From contig QEVK01000015.1 of the NCBI GenBank assembly GCA_003577315.1, positions 1 to 64,000 on the forward strand: 64,000 nucleotides of DNA, read 5' to 3'. A program made the translations under genes and the position numbers. Source of the DNA: Hyphomicrobiales bacterium (lineage in GTDB: Bacteria; Pseudomonadota; Alphaproteobacteria; Rhizobiales; Rhizobiaceae). Positions within the stretch are counted from its first letter, which is position 1. Every line of letters begins with the position of its first letter. Positions 15,143 to 24,296 of the stretch are shown here, piece after piece. Below the pieces are notes generated by a model. That model did no database searches, had not been told where the DNA came from, and saw only the letters and a program-made list of their open reading frames with translations.

Positions 15143-16755
15143 GGCGACACGCCCGCCGCCGCGTTCATGGCCGCATAGGCCATGGCGAAGTTGCGGCTGT
15201 TGGCATAGCCGGTCACGTAGTTCCTGAACTCCGTCGTGGCGACCGCGTTGCCGGTGGCGAAGAGCCCCTCGACGGCCGAGCCGTCACGCCGCAGCACGCG
15301 CGCGTCCGTGTCGGTCGAAAGGCCGAAGGTACACATGCCCGTCCCCAGCAGGCGAAGGGGCAGGGCGTAGAAGGGCGGCTCGCTGACCGGCCCGAGATTG
15401 GCGTTCGGCCGGTGCTGCCGGTCGCCATAGCGGCGGCGCACGAAAGCGGACGCGCCGCGCGAGAAATCGGGGTCCTCGCCGCGCAGGGCGTTGTCGTTGA
15501 AGCGGGCCACCGTGGCGGCCAGCTGGCCGTCCACGCCGATCTTTCCGGCAAGGGCGGCAAGGCTGTCGGCGCGTGCCACACGGTCGAGATAGCCTTCGCC
15601 GGGACCGAGCCCGGTCGCGGCGTATTTGCGCCGGTACTGCTCGTCGAAGATCAGGAAGCAGGGGAAGTTGCTCCATCGCTTGCCCAGCGGGTCCCACGCG
15701 CGCAACGCCTCGTTGATGCCGACATAATAGCTTTCGTCGCCGAAGCGCAGGCCGTCGCGGTTGACGACGAGCGTATGCGGCATGCCGAGCACGTCGAACA
15801 GCTGGCGGCAAAGCACCTGGTCCGTGCCGGGATGGAGCTGCCCGGAGTCGACCGTCGCGCCGAGGCAGAATTGCGGCCCGTTGCCACGAACCATCGCCGC
15901 GCCGAGCGCGGTGGCGAGCGTCAGGTGATCGCCCGCGATCGAGGGCGGGCCGGCGTCGACGAAATCCGGCAATCCTTCCAGGTCGGCGGCATCGCCGGCC
16001 CAGCCGTAACCGCCAGTGGCGATGAGGACGCCCAGCCGGGCGATGAAGCGGACCGTCTTGCCGTCTGCCTCGGCCTCGACGCCGGTGACCCGCTCCCCGT
16101 CCGCCAGCAGGCGGTGGACCCGGTGGCCGGTAAGGCACGGGACCTTCCCCTCGACCAGCGCTGCTTTGGCGAAAAGGCCCGTCAAGCCGGGGCCGAATGT
16201 GAGGAAATCCTCCGCCCGGCGCTTTTCCAGCAGCGCGGCCTGCTGTGCCGCGTCGAGGTCGGGGCCGTAGAACTCGTGATGGGTGAGACCGATGCGATAG
16301 TGGGGGCTCGGCATGAGGCGGTCGCGCCAGTCGCCGAGCGCCTCGCCGGCAAGCGAGGCCTCGAACATGCGGCCGGCGGAGACGGAGCCGGGAGCCTGCG
16401 GATAGAAGACGTCCGGATTGCCGGGCACGACATCGAGGGAAATGCCCGCCCGGCCATAGAAGCGCGCCGCATCGCGCATCGCGGCCAGCACGCCGATGCG
16501 CAAACCCCCGTCGGCAAAGCCGTGCTCGCCTTCGGCATAGGCAAGATAGGCTGCCCCTGCCTCGATGCTGTCGCCCTCGCCGAGGCCGGGTATCCAGCAC
16601 AGGCCGCCGCTGTAGGCGGCGCCGCCGCCGATGAAGGGCGAGGCTTCCAGCAGGAGGACCGAGAGCCCGAGATGCCGCGCCCGGACCGCGGCGGCGAGAC
16701 CGCCGAGCCCGGCCCCGATGCAGATCACGTCATGGCTGTCGGCGGTTTCGGCCAT
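15115..16755 (-). CDS. FAD-dependent oxidoreductase of the fumarate reductase/3-ketosteroid dehydrogenase family
   Basis: A 546-residue FAD_binding_2 protein. The dinucleotide motif ICIGAGLGGLAAAVRA lies at the N-terminus (about 11-26), followed by LLLEAS and GGAAYSGG. Internal landmarks are IATGGYGWAGD, GDHLTLATALGA and the C-terminal FAD loop GLFATGNAVATTEF. The general reaction is oxidation or reduction of a C-C bond next to a carbonyl. It is the first (upstream-most is livF's neighbour) gene on the minus strand side, its start only 14 bp after the livF stop, so it is probably the last gene of the liv operon. A role in introducing or removing a double bond in the imported substrate is inferred. 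Confidence 0.85.
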   Translation of the reverse strand: MAETADSHDVICIGAGLGGLAAAVRARHLGLSVLLLEASPFIGGGAAYSGGLCWIPGLGEGDSIEAGAAYLAYAEGEHGFADGGLRIGVLAAMRDAARFYGRAGISLDVVPGNPDVFYPQAPGSVSAGRMFEASLAGEALGDWRDRLMPSPHYRIGLTHHEFYGPDLDAAQQAALLEKRRAEDFLTFGPGLTGLFAKAALVEGKVPCLTGHRVHRLLADGERVTGVEAEADGKTVRFIARLGVLIATGGYGWAGDAADLEGLPDFVDAGPPSIAGDHLTLATALGAAMVRGNGPQFCLGATVDSGQLHPGTDQVLCRQLFDVLGMPHTLVVNRDGLRFGDESYYVGINEALRAWDPLGKRWSNFPCFLIFDEQYRRKYAATGLGPGEGYLDRVARADSLAALAGKIGVDGQLAATVARFNDNALRGEDPDFSRGASAFVRRRYGDRQHRPNANLGPVSEPPFYALPLRLLGTGMCTFGLSTDTDARVLRRDGSAVEGLFATGNAVATTEFRNYVTGYANSRNFAMAYAAMNAAAGVSPQTPASSLR

Positions 16756-16769
16756 GGGTCGCGGCCGCG

Positions 16770-17462
16770 TCAGGACAGATAGGCTTCGAGAACTTCCGGG
16801 CTTTCCTTCAGCGCGTCGGCGGTTCCCTCCACCACGATCTGCCCGCGCTTCATGACATAGCCGTAGTCGCAGACGGAAAGCGCGATGGCCGCGTTCTGCT
16901 CGACCAGCAGGATCGACTGGCCCTGCTTGTGCAGCTCGACGATCGACTGGAAGACCAGATCGACGATCGCCGGCGCAAGGCCCATGGAGGGCTCGTCGAG
17001 AACCAGCATCTGGGGCCTGGTCATCAGGGCACGCCCGATGGCCAGCATCTGCTGCTCGCCGCCGCTCATCAGCCCGGCCACCTGCCTGCGCCGCTCCTTG
17101 AGGCGGGGAAAGAGCGTGTAGACCCTGTCGAGCAGGTCGGGTTCCGTGCGTCCCGAGAAATGGCTGAGATTGAGGTTCTCCTCCACCGTGAGCGGCGCCA
17201 CCACCATGCGGCCCTCGGGCACGAATGCCAGCCCCGCCTTGACCACGCGGTGCAGCGACAGCCTGGATATTTCCTGGCCGCCCAGCTTCACCGAGCCGCC
17301 GACCGGCCGATGCAGGCCGGCGATGCTGCGCAGCGTGGTCGATTTTCCCGCGCCGTTCGCGCCGAGCAGGACCGAAAAGGACCCCGCCTTGACGTTCAGA
17401 TCGACGCCGCGAACCGCGTTGATGGCTCCGTAGCTAGCGGAGAGCTTGGATACGAGTAGCAT
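16770..17462 (-). CDS. livF: Branched-chain amino acid/amide-type ABC transporter ATPase (LivF)
   Basis: A 230-residue ATPase starting at MLLVSKLSASYGAINAVRG. The Walker A is GANGAGKST, the signature is LMSGGEQQMLAIGRAL and the Walker B is MLVLDEPSMGLAP, followed by LVEQNAA. The last two, with the short length, are typical of LivF rather than LivG. Its start lies inside the end of livG (29-bp overlap). It energises import with LivG through the LivHM channel. In this island the cargo is more likely an acid or aromatic/alicyclic substrate of the neighbouring enzymes than an amino acid (inference). Confidence 0.93.
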   Translation of the reverse strand: MLLVSKLSASYGAINAVRGVDLNVKAGSFSVLLGANGAGKSTTLRSIAGLHRPVGGSVKLGGQEISRLSLHRVVKAGLAFVPEGRMVVAPLTVEENLNLSHFSGRTEPDLLDRVYTLFPRLKERRRQVAGLMSGGEQQMLAIGRALMTRPQMLVLDEPSMGLAPAIVDLVFQSIVELHKQGQSILLVEQNAAIALSVCDYGYVMKRGQIVVEGTADALKESPEVLEAYLS

Positions 17463-18243
17463 CGTTCTTACGTCCGAAATACGCCTCCTGAACGTCAGGA
17501 TTGGCAATGCAGGTCCTTGGATCGCCATCGGCCAGCAATTGGCCGAAATTCATGACGGTGCACGCTTCGCAGAACTCGGTCACGAGCCCCATATTGTGCT
17601 CCACCATGAGGATGGTGAGCCCGGCGTCGCGCAATTCGTGCGTAAGGCGGCCGATCTCGCTTGCCTCCGCCTGGTTCATGCCGGCGGTCGGCTCGTCGAG
17701 AAGAATGAGTTTCGGATTCGAGCCCAGGGCGCGCGCGATCTCGATGCGCCGCTGCTCGCCGTAGGAAAGCGTCTCGGCGAGCTCGTCGGCGCGATGATCC
17801 ATCCTCACGCGGCGCAGCAGCTCCATGGAATGGTCGCGGATGCGCCTCCAGTCGGCGCGCGCCGATGGAAGGCCGAGGAAGGACGCGAACATGCCGGACT
17901 TCTTTTCGAGGAAGCAGCCGGTCATCACCTGTTCGAGCACCGACATCCCGCTGAACAGCCGGACGTTCTGATACGTTCTGGTGATGCCGAGGGCGGCGAT
18001 GTCCTGGGGGGCCATCTTCTGGAGATCGTGCCCCGCGAAGCGGATCGTGCCTTCGTCGGCATGGAACAGGCCGGTGATGAGGTTGATCAGCGTCGTCTTT
18101 CCCGCGCCGTTCGGGCCGATCAGCCCGTGCACGGTCGCCTCGCGGACCTTCATCCGGAAGCCGCCGACCGCCGCCACGCCGCCGAAACGCTTAACGACAT
18201 TGTCGATGTCCAGCATGACGGTCTTTTCGGGGGATTCAGCCAT
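17434..18243 (-). CDS. livG: Branched-chain-type ABC transporter ATPase (LivG)
   Basis: A 269-residue ATPase; MAESPEKTVMLDIDNV is taken as the start because it overlaps the end of livM by only 8 bp, whereas the frame is open further upstream. Landmarks are Walker A GPNGAGKTT, the LivG-specific ITRTYQNVRLF, signature LSYGEQRRIEIARAL, Walker B LILLDEPTAGMN and LMVEHNMG. The C-terminal extension (NPDVQEAYFG) is typical of LivG. It works with LivF on the same channel. Confidence 0.93.
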   Translation of the reverse strand: MAESPEKTVMLDIDNVVKRFGGVAAVGGFRMKVREATVHGLIGPNGAGKTTLINLITGLFHADEGTIRFAGHDLQKMAPQDIAALGITRTYQNVRLFSGMSVLEQVMTGCFLEKKSGMFASFLGLPSARADWRRIRDHSMELLRRVRMDHRADELAETLSYGEQRRIEIARALGSNPKLILLDEPTAGMNQAEASEIGRLTHELRDAGLTILMVEHNMGLVTEFCEACTVMNFGQLLADGDPRTCIANPDVQEAYFGRKNDATRIQALR

Positions 18244-19135
18244 TCGCGTTCTCCCCTGCGGCCCGCTTCTCGCGCTCTTCGCGCAGCTTCGCCGCACGGC
18301 GCAGCCCGACGGCGCGCGGGTCGATCAGGCCGCGGGGCAGGAACACCATGATGAGAACGAGCGCGATGCCCTTGGCCACGTCCTCGATGGCCGGAACCAC
18401 GGCCTGCATCGTCGCGGGCAGGGCGGTGAAGATGAGCGCGCCCACGATGGGTCCGAACCAGTGGAACGACCCGCCGAGCACCGTCGAGGCGAGCATGGTG
18501 AACGCCATGCCGACGAAATAGGTCTCGGGCGAGATGAACTGGAGCGTGAAGGCCATGGCCGCGCCGCCCAGGCCGCCGACGATGCCGCTGACGATGAAGG
18601 CGATGAACTGCGTGCGGAACGGGCTGATGCCGATCGTGGAGGCCACGGCGGCGTCCTCGCGCACCGCGCGGGCCGTCAGGCCGTACCAGCTGTTGTGCAG
18701 GCGGTAGAATATGAAGGTGACGACCACCAGCAGGATCAGCAGGTCCAGCTGCGAAATCGACATGGGCACGACCTTGCCGTAGACGCCGCCGGTCAATCCG
18801 GGCGCGTTGAGCACCACGACGCGGGTGATGAGCACCAGCGCCAGGCTTGCAAGCGCCATCCAGTGCGATTCGAGCCGCAGGAACAGCGTCGCCACGATCG
18901 CCGAGGCGAGGCCGCCGCCCACCGCCGACAGGAAGAAGGCGGCATAGATGGACAGCCCGAAATTGCCGACCATGTTCGCAGCGAGGAAACCTCCCACCGC
19001 GGCGAAGGTGACCGTCGTGAAGCTCAGCACGCCGGCCGACAGCACCGCGTAGGTGCTGAGGGCGAAGAATGCGTTCACCATCGAGAAGGTCACCGTGCTG
19101 CCATAGGCAGCCCAGAAATCCAGGAAGGCTTCCAT
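18236..19135 (-). CDS. livM: Branched-chain-type ABC transporter permease (LivM)
   Basis: A 299-residue integral membrane protein with about eight hydrophobic segments, starting with FFALSTYAVLSAGVLSF. The LivM landmark GLTGGVYG lies near 113-120. The cytoplasmic coupling loop reads GLTARAVREDAAVASTIGI, and MVFLPRGLIDP lies near the end. The C-terminal tail is charged and cytoplasmic. The start lies 3 bp after the livH stop. Confidence 0.93.
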   Translation of the reverse strand: MEAFLDFWAAYGSTVTFSMVNAFFALSTYAVLSAGVLSFTTVTFAAVGGFLAANMVGNFGLSIYAAFFLSAVGGGLASAIVATLFLRLESHWMALASLALVLITRVVVLNAPGLTGGVYGKVVPMSISQLDLLILLVVVTFIFYRLHNSWYGLTARAVREDAAVASTIGISPFRTQFIAFIVSGIVGGLGGAAMAFTLQFISPETYFVGMAFTMLASTVLGGSFHWFGPIVGALIFTALPATMQAVVPAIEDVAKGIALVLIMVFLPRGLIDPRAVGLRRAAKLREEREKRAAGENANG

Positions 19136-19138
19136 GGG

Positions 19139-20026
19139 TCAAGCTCTCACGAAACTGGCGCTGCCGAACAGGCCGCGGGGCCTAAGGATCAGGAAGCCGA
19201 GCAGAAGAGTGTAGGTCACGCCGTCGCGGAACGCGGTGGAGATGTACTGGGCGACGAACACCTCGATGATGCCGAGCATGATGCCCGCGATGGCGGTGCC
19301 GCGGACATCGTTGAACCCGCCCACCACCACGGCGGCGAAGCCCTTGAGCATCAGGCCTTCGCCGAGGCTGAAATGCACGTTGTTGGTGGCGATGCCGCCC
19401 AGCACGCCCGCCAGCCCGGAGGTGGCGCCGGCCAGGAATGCCGTCAAGAGGATCACGATCCGCGAGTTGACGCCGCTGAGGCCGGCGGCGAGATCGTTCC
19501 AGCCGACGGCTCGCATCGCCGCGCCGATGCGCGAACGCTGGATCAGGAGATGGATCCCCACCGTGACGACGATGAGGGAGGCGATGATGGTCAGCTGTAT
19601 CTGCGATACCTTGATCAACCCGATCTCGACCAGCGCGTTCGGGTAGGAGCGCGCCGGAAATGCGAGGCTTTGCTGCCCGGTCGCGAAGCCGGCCAGGCTG
19701 TCCAGGATGATCCAGAAGCCGATACTGGTGATGAAGGCGCCCAGCAGCCCGACCCTTCGCGAACGAAGGGGCTGGAAGCCGAGCTGGTCGACGAGGATGG
19801 CGATGATGCCACCCCCGAAGACGCCGCACACGATGGCGACCGGAAACGGGACGCCATACCAGACCACGGCGTAGTAGCCGATGATGGCCGCCCAGCTGGC
19901 ATAGGTCCCGTGCGCAGCATTCAGAATGCCGAGCGTCGAAAAGACCAACCCAAAGCCTATGCCGAAGAGTGCATAGAGCGAGCCGATGGCCCAGCCGTTT
20001 ACGAGCTGCTCGACAAAAAGATACAT
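19139..20026 (-). CDS. livH: Branched-chain-type ABC transporter permease (LivH)
   Basis: A 295-residue membrane protein with the classical LivH start (LVNGWAIGSLYALFGIGFGL, then LGILNAAHGTY). The coupling loop is RSRIGAAMRAVGWND, followed by GGIATNNVHFS and, at the end, FLILRPRGLFG. It shares one base with the end of the binding-protein gene (TGATG). It forms the heterodimeric channel with LivM. Confidence 0.93.
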   Translation of the reverse strand: MYLFVEQLVNGWAIGSLYALFGIGFGLVFSTLGILNAAHGTYASWAAIIGYYAVVWYGVPFPVAIVCGVFGGGIIAILVDQLGFQPLRSRRVGLLGAFITSIGFWIILDSLAGFATGQQSLAFPARSYPNALVEIGLIKVSQIQLTIIASLIVVTVGIHLLIQRSRIGAAMRAVGWNDLAAGLSGVNSRIVILLTAFLAGATSGLAGVLGGIATNNVHFSLGEGLMLKGFAAVVVGGFNDVRGTAIAGIMLGIIEVFVAQYISTAFRDGVTYTLLLGFLILRPRGLFGSASFVRA

Positions 20027-21180
20027 CAGTTGCCTTCCCAGGCCGCGATCTTGCCTTCCTTGGTCCAGGCGGCGATCAACGCCTTCTGGACATCGGCCTG
20101 GCCGTCACGCATCGGCAGCCCGCCATAGACGTTCGGCTCGATGTCGGTGATGGCCGCCATGGCTTGCGCAAGCGCCTCGCGGGTCGGCTTGCCGTCCAGC
20201 GACTTCAGGCCCTGCGCGATGTAGCGGATCGCCGTATAGCCCTGCGAGGCATAGTTGTCCGGCACCGCGTTGTACTTCGCCTGATAGGCTTCGGCGAAGG
20301 CCTTGGCCTCGTCCGTCTCGGCGATCTCCGCGGCGAAGCTGACCGGGAAGGGGACGCCCACGAGCGCCTCGCCGATGCGGTCCCACATCGGAGCCGGCGC
20401 GATGACGTCGGAGGCGCTGATGGGGCCGGTATAGCCGCGATTGCGCAGGGCGGCGATGATGCCGCCTGCCGGCGTCTGCGTCGTCCAGACCATGATCAGG
20501 TCCGGGTTGGTGCCGATCGCCTGCGTGGCCCCGGCGGTGAAGTCGGTGTCGTTGGACAGGATGTTGACCACGCCGCCGGTCTCGATCCCGGCCTTCTCCA
20601 TCACTTCCTGCGCGGCCTTGAAGCGGCCCTGGAAGCCGTCATTGTCGGCGTTGACGAAGTAGGTGACGGTCTTGGGCTGAAGCTTCTCGGCCAGCATCTG
20701 CGTCATCTTCACTTCCTGCGGCCCAGGCAGAACCACGATCGACGTGACGTAGGGCAGCTTCGGCAGGCCGGGGCGCGTGGCGCCATAGAGGACCAGCGGG
20801 ATCTTCGCGTTGGTCGCGACGGGCTCCATCGCGCCGGCGACCGGCGAAAGGATGCAGCAGGCCGCGGCGATGACGTTGCGGTCGGCGATGAACTGGGTCA
20901 GCGCCTGGACGCTGCGGGCGGCGTCCGAACCGCTGTCCTTCTTCTCCATCCTGAGCGTCACGCCTTCGCCGGCGAAGCCTTCGGCGTTGACATGCTCGAT
21001 CGCGAGCTCGGCGCCGTGAAGGAAGGAGAGGCCCGCCGAGGCGACCGGGCCGGTTTCTTCGGCGATGAAGCCGATCTTGTACTCACCGGGCTCGGGATCG
21101 GCGCTCGCCGGGCCGGACATGGCCGCGATGCCGAAGGCAAGCGCCGATGCCGCGGCCTTGAAGTTCAATCTGGATATCAT
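20026..21180 (-). CDS. Periplasmic substrate-binding protein of the Liv-type importer
   Basis: A 384-residue Leu/Ile/Val-binding-type protein. The ATG at 21180 is chosen because AGGAGGAG lies just upstream and a signal peptide (MISRLNFKAAASALAFGIAA, cleaved after about PASA) follows directly. The mature protein starts with YKIGFIAEETGPVASAG and keeps GAELAIEHVNAEG, the two-lobe pattern of Peripl_BP_6. It is the first gene of the operon with the four Liv components and the FAD oxidoreductase. Relatives bind amides and aromatic acids as well as amino acids, so the ligand is open. Confidence 0.92.
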   Translation of the reverse strand: MISRLNFKAAASALAFGIAAMSGPASADPEPGEYKIGFIAEETGPVASAGLSFLHGAELAIEHVNAEGFAGEGVTLRMEKKDSGSDAARSVQALTQFIADRNVIAAACCILSPVAGAMEPVATNAKIPLVLYGATRPGLPKLPYVTSIVVLPGPQEVKMTQMLAEKLQPKTVTYFVNADNDGFQGRFKAAQEVMEKAGIETGGVVNILSNDTDFTAGATQAIGTNPDLIMVWTTQTPAGGIIAALRNRGYTGPISASDVIAPAPMWDRIGEALVGVPFPVSFAAEIAETDEAKAFAEAYQAKYNAVPDNYASQGYTAIRYIAQGLKSLDGKPTREALAQAMAAITDIEPNVYGGLPMRDGQADVQKALIAAWTKEGKIAAWEGN

Positions 21181-21407
21181 GGGACTCCTCCTGTGAGATC
21201 GTGCGCGGCACCGGCCGGACACTGGCGATATCGTCACGCCGCTATGCGGTCATCTTTACCGTCGACCGACAGGCGCCTGCCTTGCGACCGCGATGGCGAT
21301 CGACGCGGGATGCTCGAATGGAAGATTGGGCAGATCGGGTTCTTGAATCGTGGCTGGAGCCGAACAATCCGGCGTATCTAGCTTCAATCCTCTCCTTCTG
21401 CGTCCAG

Positions 21408-21436
21408 AATAAAATCGAAATAGCCCTGTCTGTCAA
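21408..21436 (-). promoter_or_regulatory. Putative sigma-70-type promoter of the liv operon
   Basis: On the minus strand TTGACA (21436-21431) is followed after 17 bases by TTTATT (21413-21408). The -35 box is perfect and the -10 box weak. The leader to the binding-protein start would be a little over 200 bases. Confidence 0.4.
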
Positions 21437-21702
21437 TCAATAATACACGTGTTGCAGGATGATACGATGGCGGGTGACGGGTGGAGCGGGCGCTATTCGG
21501 GCCGGCGAAGAAAACCCTGCTTCCGGCGGCGGATTCCGGCTTCTTCCGTGGCGGCCGGAAACCCGCGATGAAACCCGCGATGAAAGCTGCACGCCGGCGA
21601 CGCCGCTCCCGGCGGCCTCGCGCGTCGTGTCGCGCGCGCCCACGCCGCCGGCGCCCGCGCCTCTCGCGACGGCCCGCGCGATGATCTCCCGTGGCGGGAT
21701 TG

Positions 21703-21722
21703 CCGGGAGCCGCCGCTCCCGG
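21703..21722 (-). terminator. Hairpin after iclR
   Basis: A perfect 8-bp stem CCGGGAGC/GCTCCCGG with a four-base loop begins 11 bases after the iclR stop. No T-run follows, so termination efficiency is uncertain. Confidence 0.4.
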
Positions 21723-21732
21723 AGGGCGATGG

Positions 21733-22587
21733 CTAAAGGGACGTGCGCAGGAGCCGTTCCAGTTCCGCGGCGGCTGCGAGCATGCGGTCGAGATGCAGGG
21801 GCTTGCCACGCGATACGAGCTGCGGAGTCAATCCCGCCACGCTGACCGCGCAGGCGATTTCTCCCTCGCCGTCGCGGACGGGGACGGCGAGGGCGCTCAG
21901 CCCGATGGCTACGTCATCGACCCCAAGCACCCATCCCTGTTTGCGGATCTTCGTCAGAATGGCCCGAAGCTTGGCCGGGTCGGTGATGCTCTTGGGCGTG
22001 GCCGCGACCATCGGGCGCTTGAGCATCCTGGCGATCTCGGCCTCCGGCCGGTACGACAGCAGCAATTTCGGCGCGCCGCCGCAATTGAACGGCAAGCTGC
22101 CGCCGACGGGCCACCAGTGGACTTCTATGCCCCGCATGTCGTGGACACGTTCCAGGCAGATCGTTTCGCCGTCCTTGTAGACGGACAGGAACGCCGTCAT
22201 GTGGAGATCGGTCGCCAGTTCGTTGAGGATGGGCAGGGCCATGGTCCGCAGGTCGAACTCGCCGGCGACGCTTGCCGCCAGCTGGCGGATCGCGAAGCCG
22301 AGACGATATTGCTGCGTGGCCGGGTCGTGCAGCACGAAGCCGCTGTCCATCATCGTCAGCAGCAGGCGGCGCGTCGTTCCCTTGTCGAGCCCCGTCGCCG
22401 TGGTGACTTCGGCCAGCGTCTGGCCGGCCTTGCCCGCGAACGACTTCAATATGGTCATCGCCCGCGTCGCCGCCCTCACATTCGGGGTGCTGTTCTTCTT
22501 TTCTGCGTCTGCATCCTTGCTCAAGCCTGTCTCCCGATCCCTTTGCTGCGCCGTATCCGGCGGTGCGATCGTGTCATCTGATAACAT
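21733..22587 (-). CDS. IclR-family transcriptional regulator
   Basis: A 284-residue IclR protein. The winged helix lies at about 37-95 (RAATRAMTILKSFAGKAG, LAEVTTATGLDKGTTRRLL). The effector domain follows with VHWWPVGGSLPFNCGGAPKL and the C-terminal ALAVPVRDGEGEIACAVSVAG. The first 35 residues are charged and unstructured. It is transcribed away from an FAD-linked oxidase and towards the liv operon. It is probably the regulator of the whole catabolic island, sensing an acid intermediate. A 15-bp palindrome overlaps its start codon, so either autorepression occurs or a downstream start is used. Confidence 0.9.
   Translation of the reverse strand: MLSDDTIAPPDTAQQRDRETGLSKDADAEKKNSTPNVRAATRAMTILKSFAGKAGQTLAEVTTATGLDKGTTRRLLLTMMDSGFVLHDPATQQYRLGFAIRQLAASVAGEFDLRTMALPILNELATDLHMTAFLSVYKDGETICLERVHDMRGIEVHWWPVGGSLPFNCGGAPKLLLSYRPEAEIARMLKRPMVAATPKSITDPAKLRAILTKIRKQGWVLGVDDVAIGLSALAVPVRDGEGEIACAVSVAGLTPQLVSRGKPLHLDRMLAAAAELERLLRTSL
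22572..22586. promoter_or_regulatory. Candidate IclR operator TGTCATCTGATAACA
   Basis: A 15-bp imperfect palindrome (six of seven arm positions are symmetric apart from two central substitutions) overlaps the iclR start codon and lies about 20 bp upstream of a divergent -35 box. It closely resembles the palindrome at 9730-9744. Confidence 0.45.
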
Positions 22588-22599
22588 TATGATTGCAGT

Positions 22600-22628
22600 T
22601 TGACACTTTCGTCAAGGAATGGTTTGCT
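22600..22628 (+). promoter_or_regulatory. Putative promoter of the FAD-oxidase/acyl-CoA synthetase genes
   Basis: TTGACA (22600-22605), 17 bases, then TTTGCT (22623-22628). The -35 box sits in an inverted repeat TTGAC-N6-GTCAA (22600-22615). The -10 is weak. Confidence 0.35.
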
Positions 22629-22685
22629 TGACCGATCCCTTGGGCGCCGGTGTCCGGGGCTTGCCATCTTGAAAGGAAGGGAACC

Positions 22686-24296
22686 ATGTCCATGACGTCC
22701 TACGTTCGCGCGGACGATCTTATGGCAGTCGAAAAGCTGCGCCAAGCGCTCGGCAACGAACGGGTTCTGGCCGACCAGCCGACCCGCGACTACTATGCCA
22801 ACGACATCTTCTGGCAGCCCGGCATTCCGCCATTGGCCATCGTCGTGCCGCAGACGGCGGCCGAAGCCGCCGCCGCGGTGAAGCTCGCGACGGAAGAAGG
22901 TCTTTCAATCGTGCCGCGCGGCGGCGGCATGTCCTACACCAAAGGCTATCTGCCCGACCGTGCCGACTCGGTCGTGATCGACGCGCGCGGCATCGACGAC
23001 ATCTTCGAGCTCAATGTCGACGACCTTTACGTGACCGTCGGGGCCGGCTGCACCTGGGACAAGCTCAACGAGGCGCTCGAGCCGACGGGCATGCGCACCG
23101 GGTATTGGGGGCCGCTTTCGGGCGTGAACGCGACGATCGGCGGGGCCCTTTCCCAGAACAGCGCCTTCTTCGGCTCCGCCTTGCACGGAACCGTCGCCGA
23201 GACCGTTCTCGGCGTCACCGTCGTACTCGCCAATGGCGATACGGTCACGACGGGATCGGGCGGCCGCAAGGGCGCGACGCCGTTTTCACGCTATGGCGGG
23301 CCTGATTTCACCGGCATGTTCCTGGGCGACAACGGCGCCTTCGGCGTCAAGGTGGCGGCGACGCTGCGGCTTTGGCCGCGGCCCTCGGAAATCGGCTATC
23401 TGTCGTTCGGCTTCAAGTCCATGACGGAAATGGCCGTGGCGCAGACCGAAATGGCCCGCACCCGCTTCGTTTCAGAAGGCTTCGGCATCGACCGCAACAA
23501 GGCGGGCCATTCGGCGAGCGTCAACCGCATCTCCGACGGGCTGAAGACCCTGGCCAATGTGGCGAGCGCGGGCAAGACGCTGCTCGGCGGGCTGCGCGAC
23601 GCGGCTGCGGTGGTCGCGGGCGGAACCGCCTTCCTCAAGGCGCACAATTATACCCTCCATATCGTGACCGAGGCGGATTCCCCGGAAGCCCTGAAGCGCA
23701 AGATGGAGACGCTGCGCAAGATCGGCACGAAGACCGGCGTCGAGATCGAGAACACGGTGCCGAAGGTGATGCGGTCGAAGCCGTTTTCGCCGGTCCGCGG
23801 CATGCTGGGACTGAACGGCGAGCGCTGGGTGCCGATCCACGCCGTCTTCCCTCTCGGCTCCGCGCGCAAGGTCGTCGAGGCCAACGAGGCTTACTTCGCC
23901 GAGAAGAAGCCGTTCATGGAGAAGCACGGCATTCTCTATTCGGAAATGAGCATGACCGTCGGCAACGACTTCTTCCTCGAGCCGGCATTCTACTGGAGCG
24001 ACGAAATCACCCCGCTTCATGCCAGGAGCGTGGGCGAGGATATAGTGCGTCCGTGGATGGACAGGCCGGCCAATCCGGAAACCCGCAAGGCGGTGGCCGA
24101 ATTGCGGCGCGGCACGCAGGAGCTTTATGCAAGCCTCGGCGGCGTCAGCTGGCAGGTGGCGCGCGACTATCCCTATGCGGAGTTGCTCAAGCCGGAGAGC
24201 TGGGCTTTCGCGCAGGCGATCAAGCGCGCGGTCGATCCCGCGGGGCTGATGAATCCGGGATCGCTGGGCTTCGGGGGGCCGCTCGCCGACCGATGA
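22686..24296 (+). CDS. FAD-linked oxidase (vanillyl-alcohol oxidase/4-cresol dehydrogenase-like)
   Basis: A 536-residue FAD_binding_4 flavoenzyme. The ATG at 22686 has GGAAGGGAA upstream; an open extension to 22650 lacks a ribosome site. The FAD domain shows VPRGGGMSYTKGY and VGAGCTWDKLNEAL. ATIGGALSQNSAFFGS and FLGDNGAFGVK follow. The substrate domain ends with DPAGLMNPGSLGFGG. A relationship to the vanillyl-alcohol oxidase/p-cresol methylhydroxylase family is suggested by length and the substrate half; a 2-hydroxyacid oxidase is the alternative. It is followed by an acyl-CoA synthetase 79 bp downstream on the same strand. Confidence 0.82.
   Translation: MSMTSYVRADDLMAVEKLRQALGNERVLADQPTRDYYANDIFWQPGIPPLAIVVPQTAAEAAAAVKLATEEGLSIVPRGGGMSYTKGYLPDRADSVVIDARGIDDIFELNVDDLYVTVGAGCTWDKLNEALEPTGMRTGYWGPLSGVNATIGGALSQNSAFFGSALHGTVAETVLGVTVVLANGDTVTTGSGGRKGATPFSRYGGPDFTGMFLGDNGAFGVKVAATLRLWPRPSEIGYLSFGFKSMTEMAVAQTEMARTRFVSEGFGIDRNKAGHSASVNRISDGLKTLANVASAGKTLLGGLRDAAAVVAGGTAFLKAHNYTLHIVTEADSPEALKRKMETLRKIGTKTGVEIENTVPKVMRSKPFSPVRGMLGLNGERWVPIHAVFPLGSARKVVEANEAYFAEKKPFMEKHGILYSEMSMTVGNDFFLEPAFYWSDEITPLHARSVGEDIVRPWMDRPANPETRKAVAELRRGTQELYASLGGVSWQVARDYPYAELLKPESWAFAQAIKRAVDPAGLMNPGSLGFGGPLADR

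Larger units (their letters stand above)
21181..21732. other. Intergenic region between the liv operon and iclR
   Basis: No gene is supported in these 550 bases. The part next to the binding-protein gene carries a likely promoter (21408-21436). The GC-rich half next to iclR carries a 12-bp tandem duplication GAAACCCGCGAT (21558-21569 and 21570-21581) and hairpins, one of them listed as a terminator. Confidence 0.55.

Noticed and set aside
17981..20128. Long plus-strand ORF opposite the liv genes
   Set aside because: Shadow of livG, livM and livH; its His/Gln/Glu/Arg-rich text is a codon-bias artefact.
21558..21581. 12-bp tandem duplication as a functional repeat
   Set aside because: Two copies in GC-rich non-coding DNA are readily explained by replication slippage; no related copies elsewhere were noticed.
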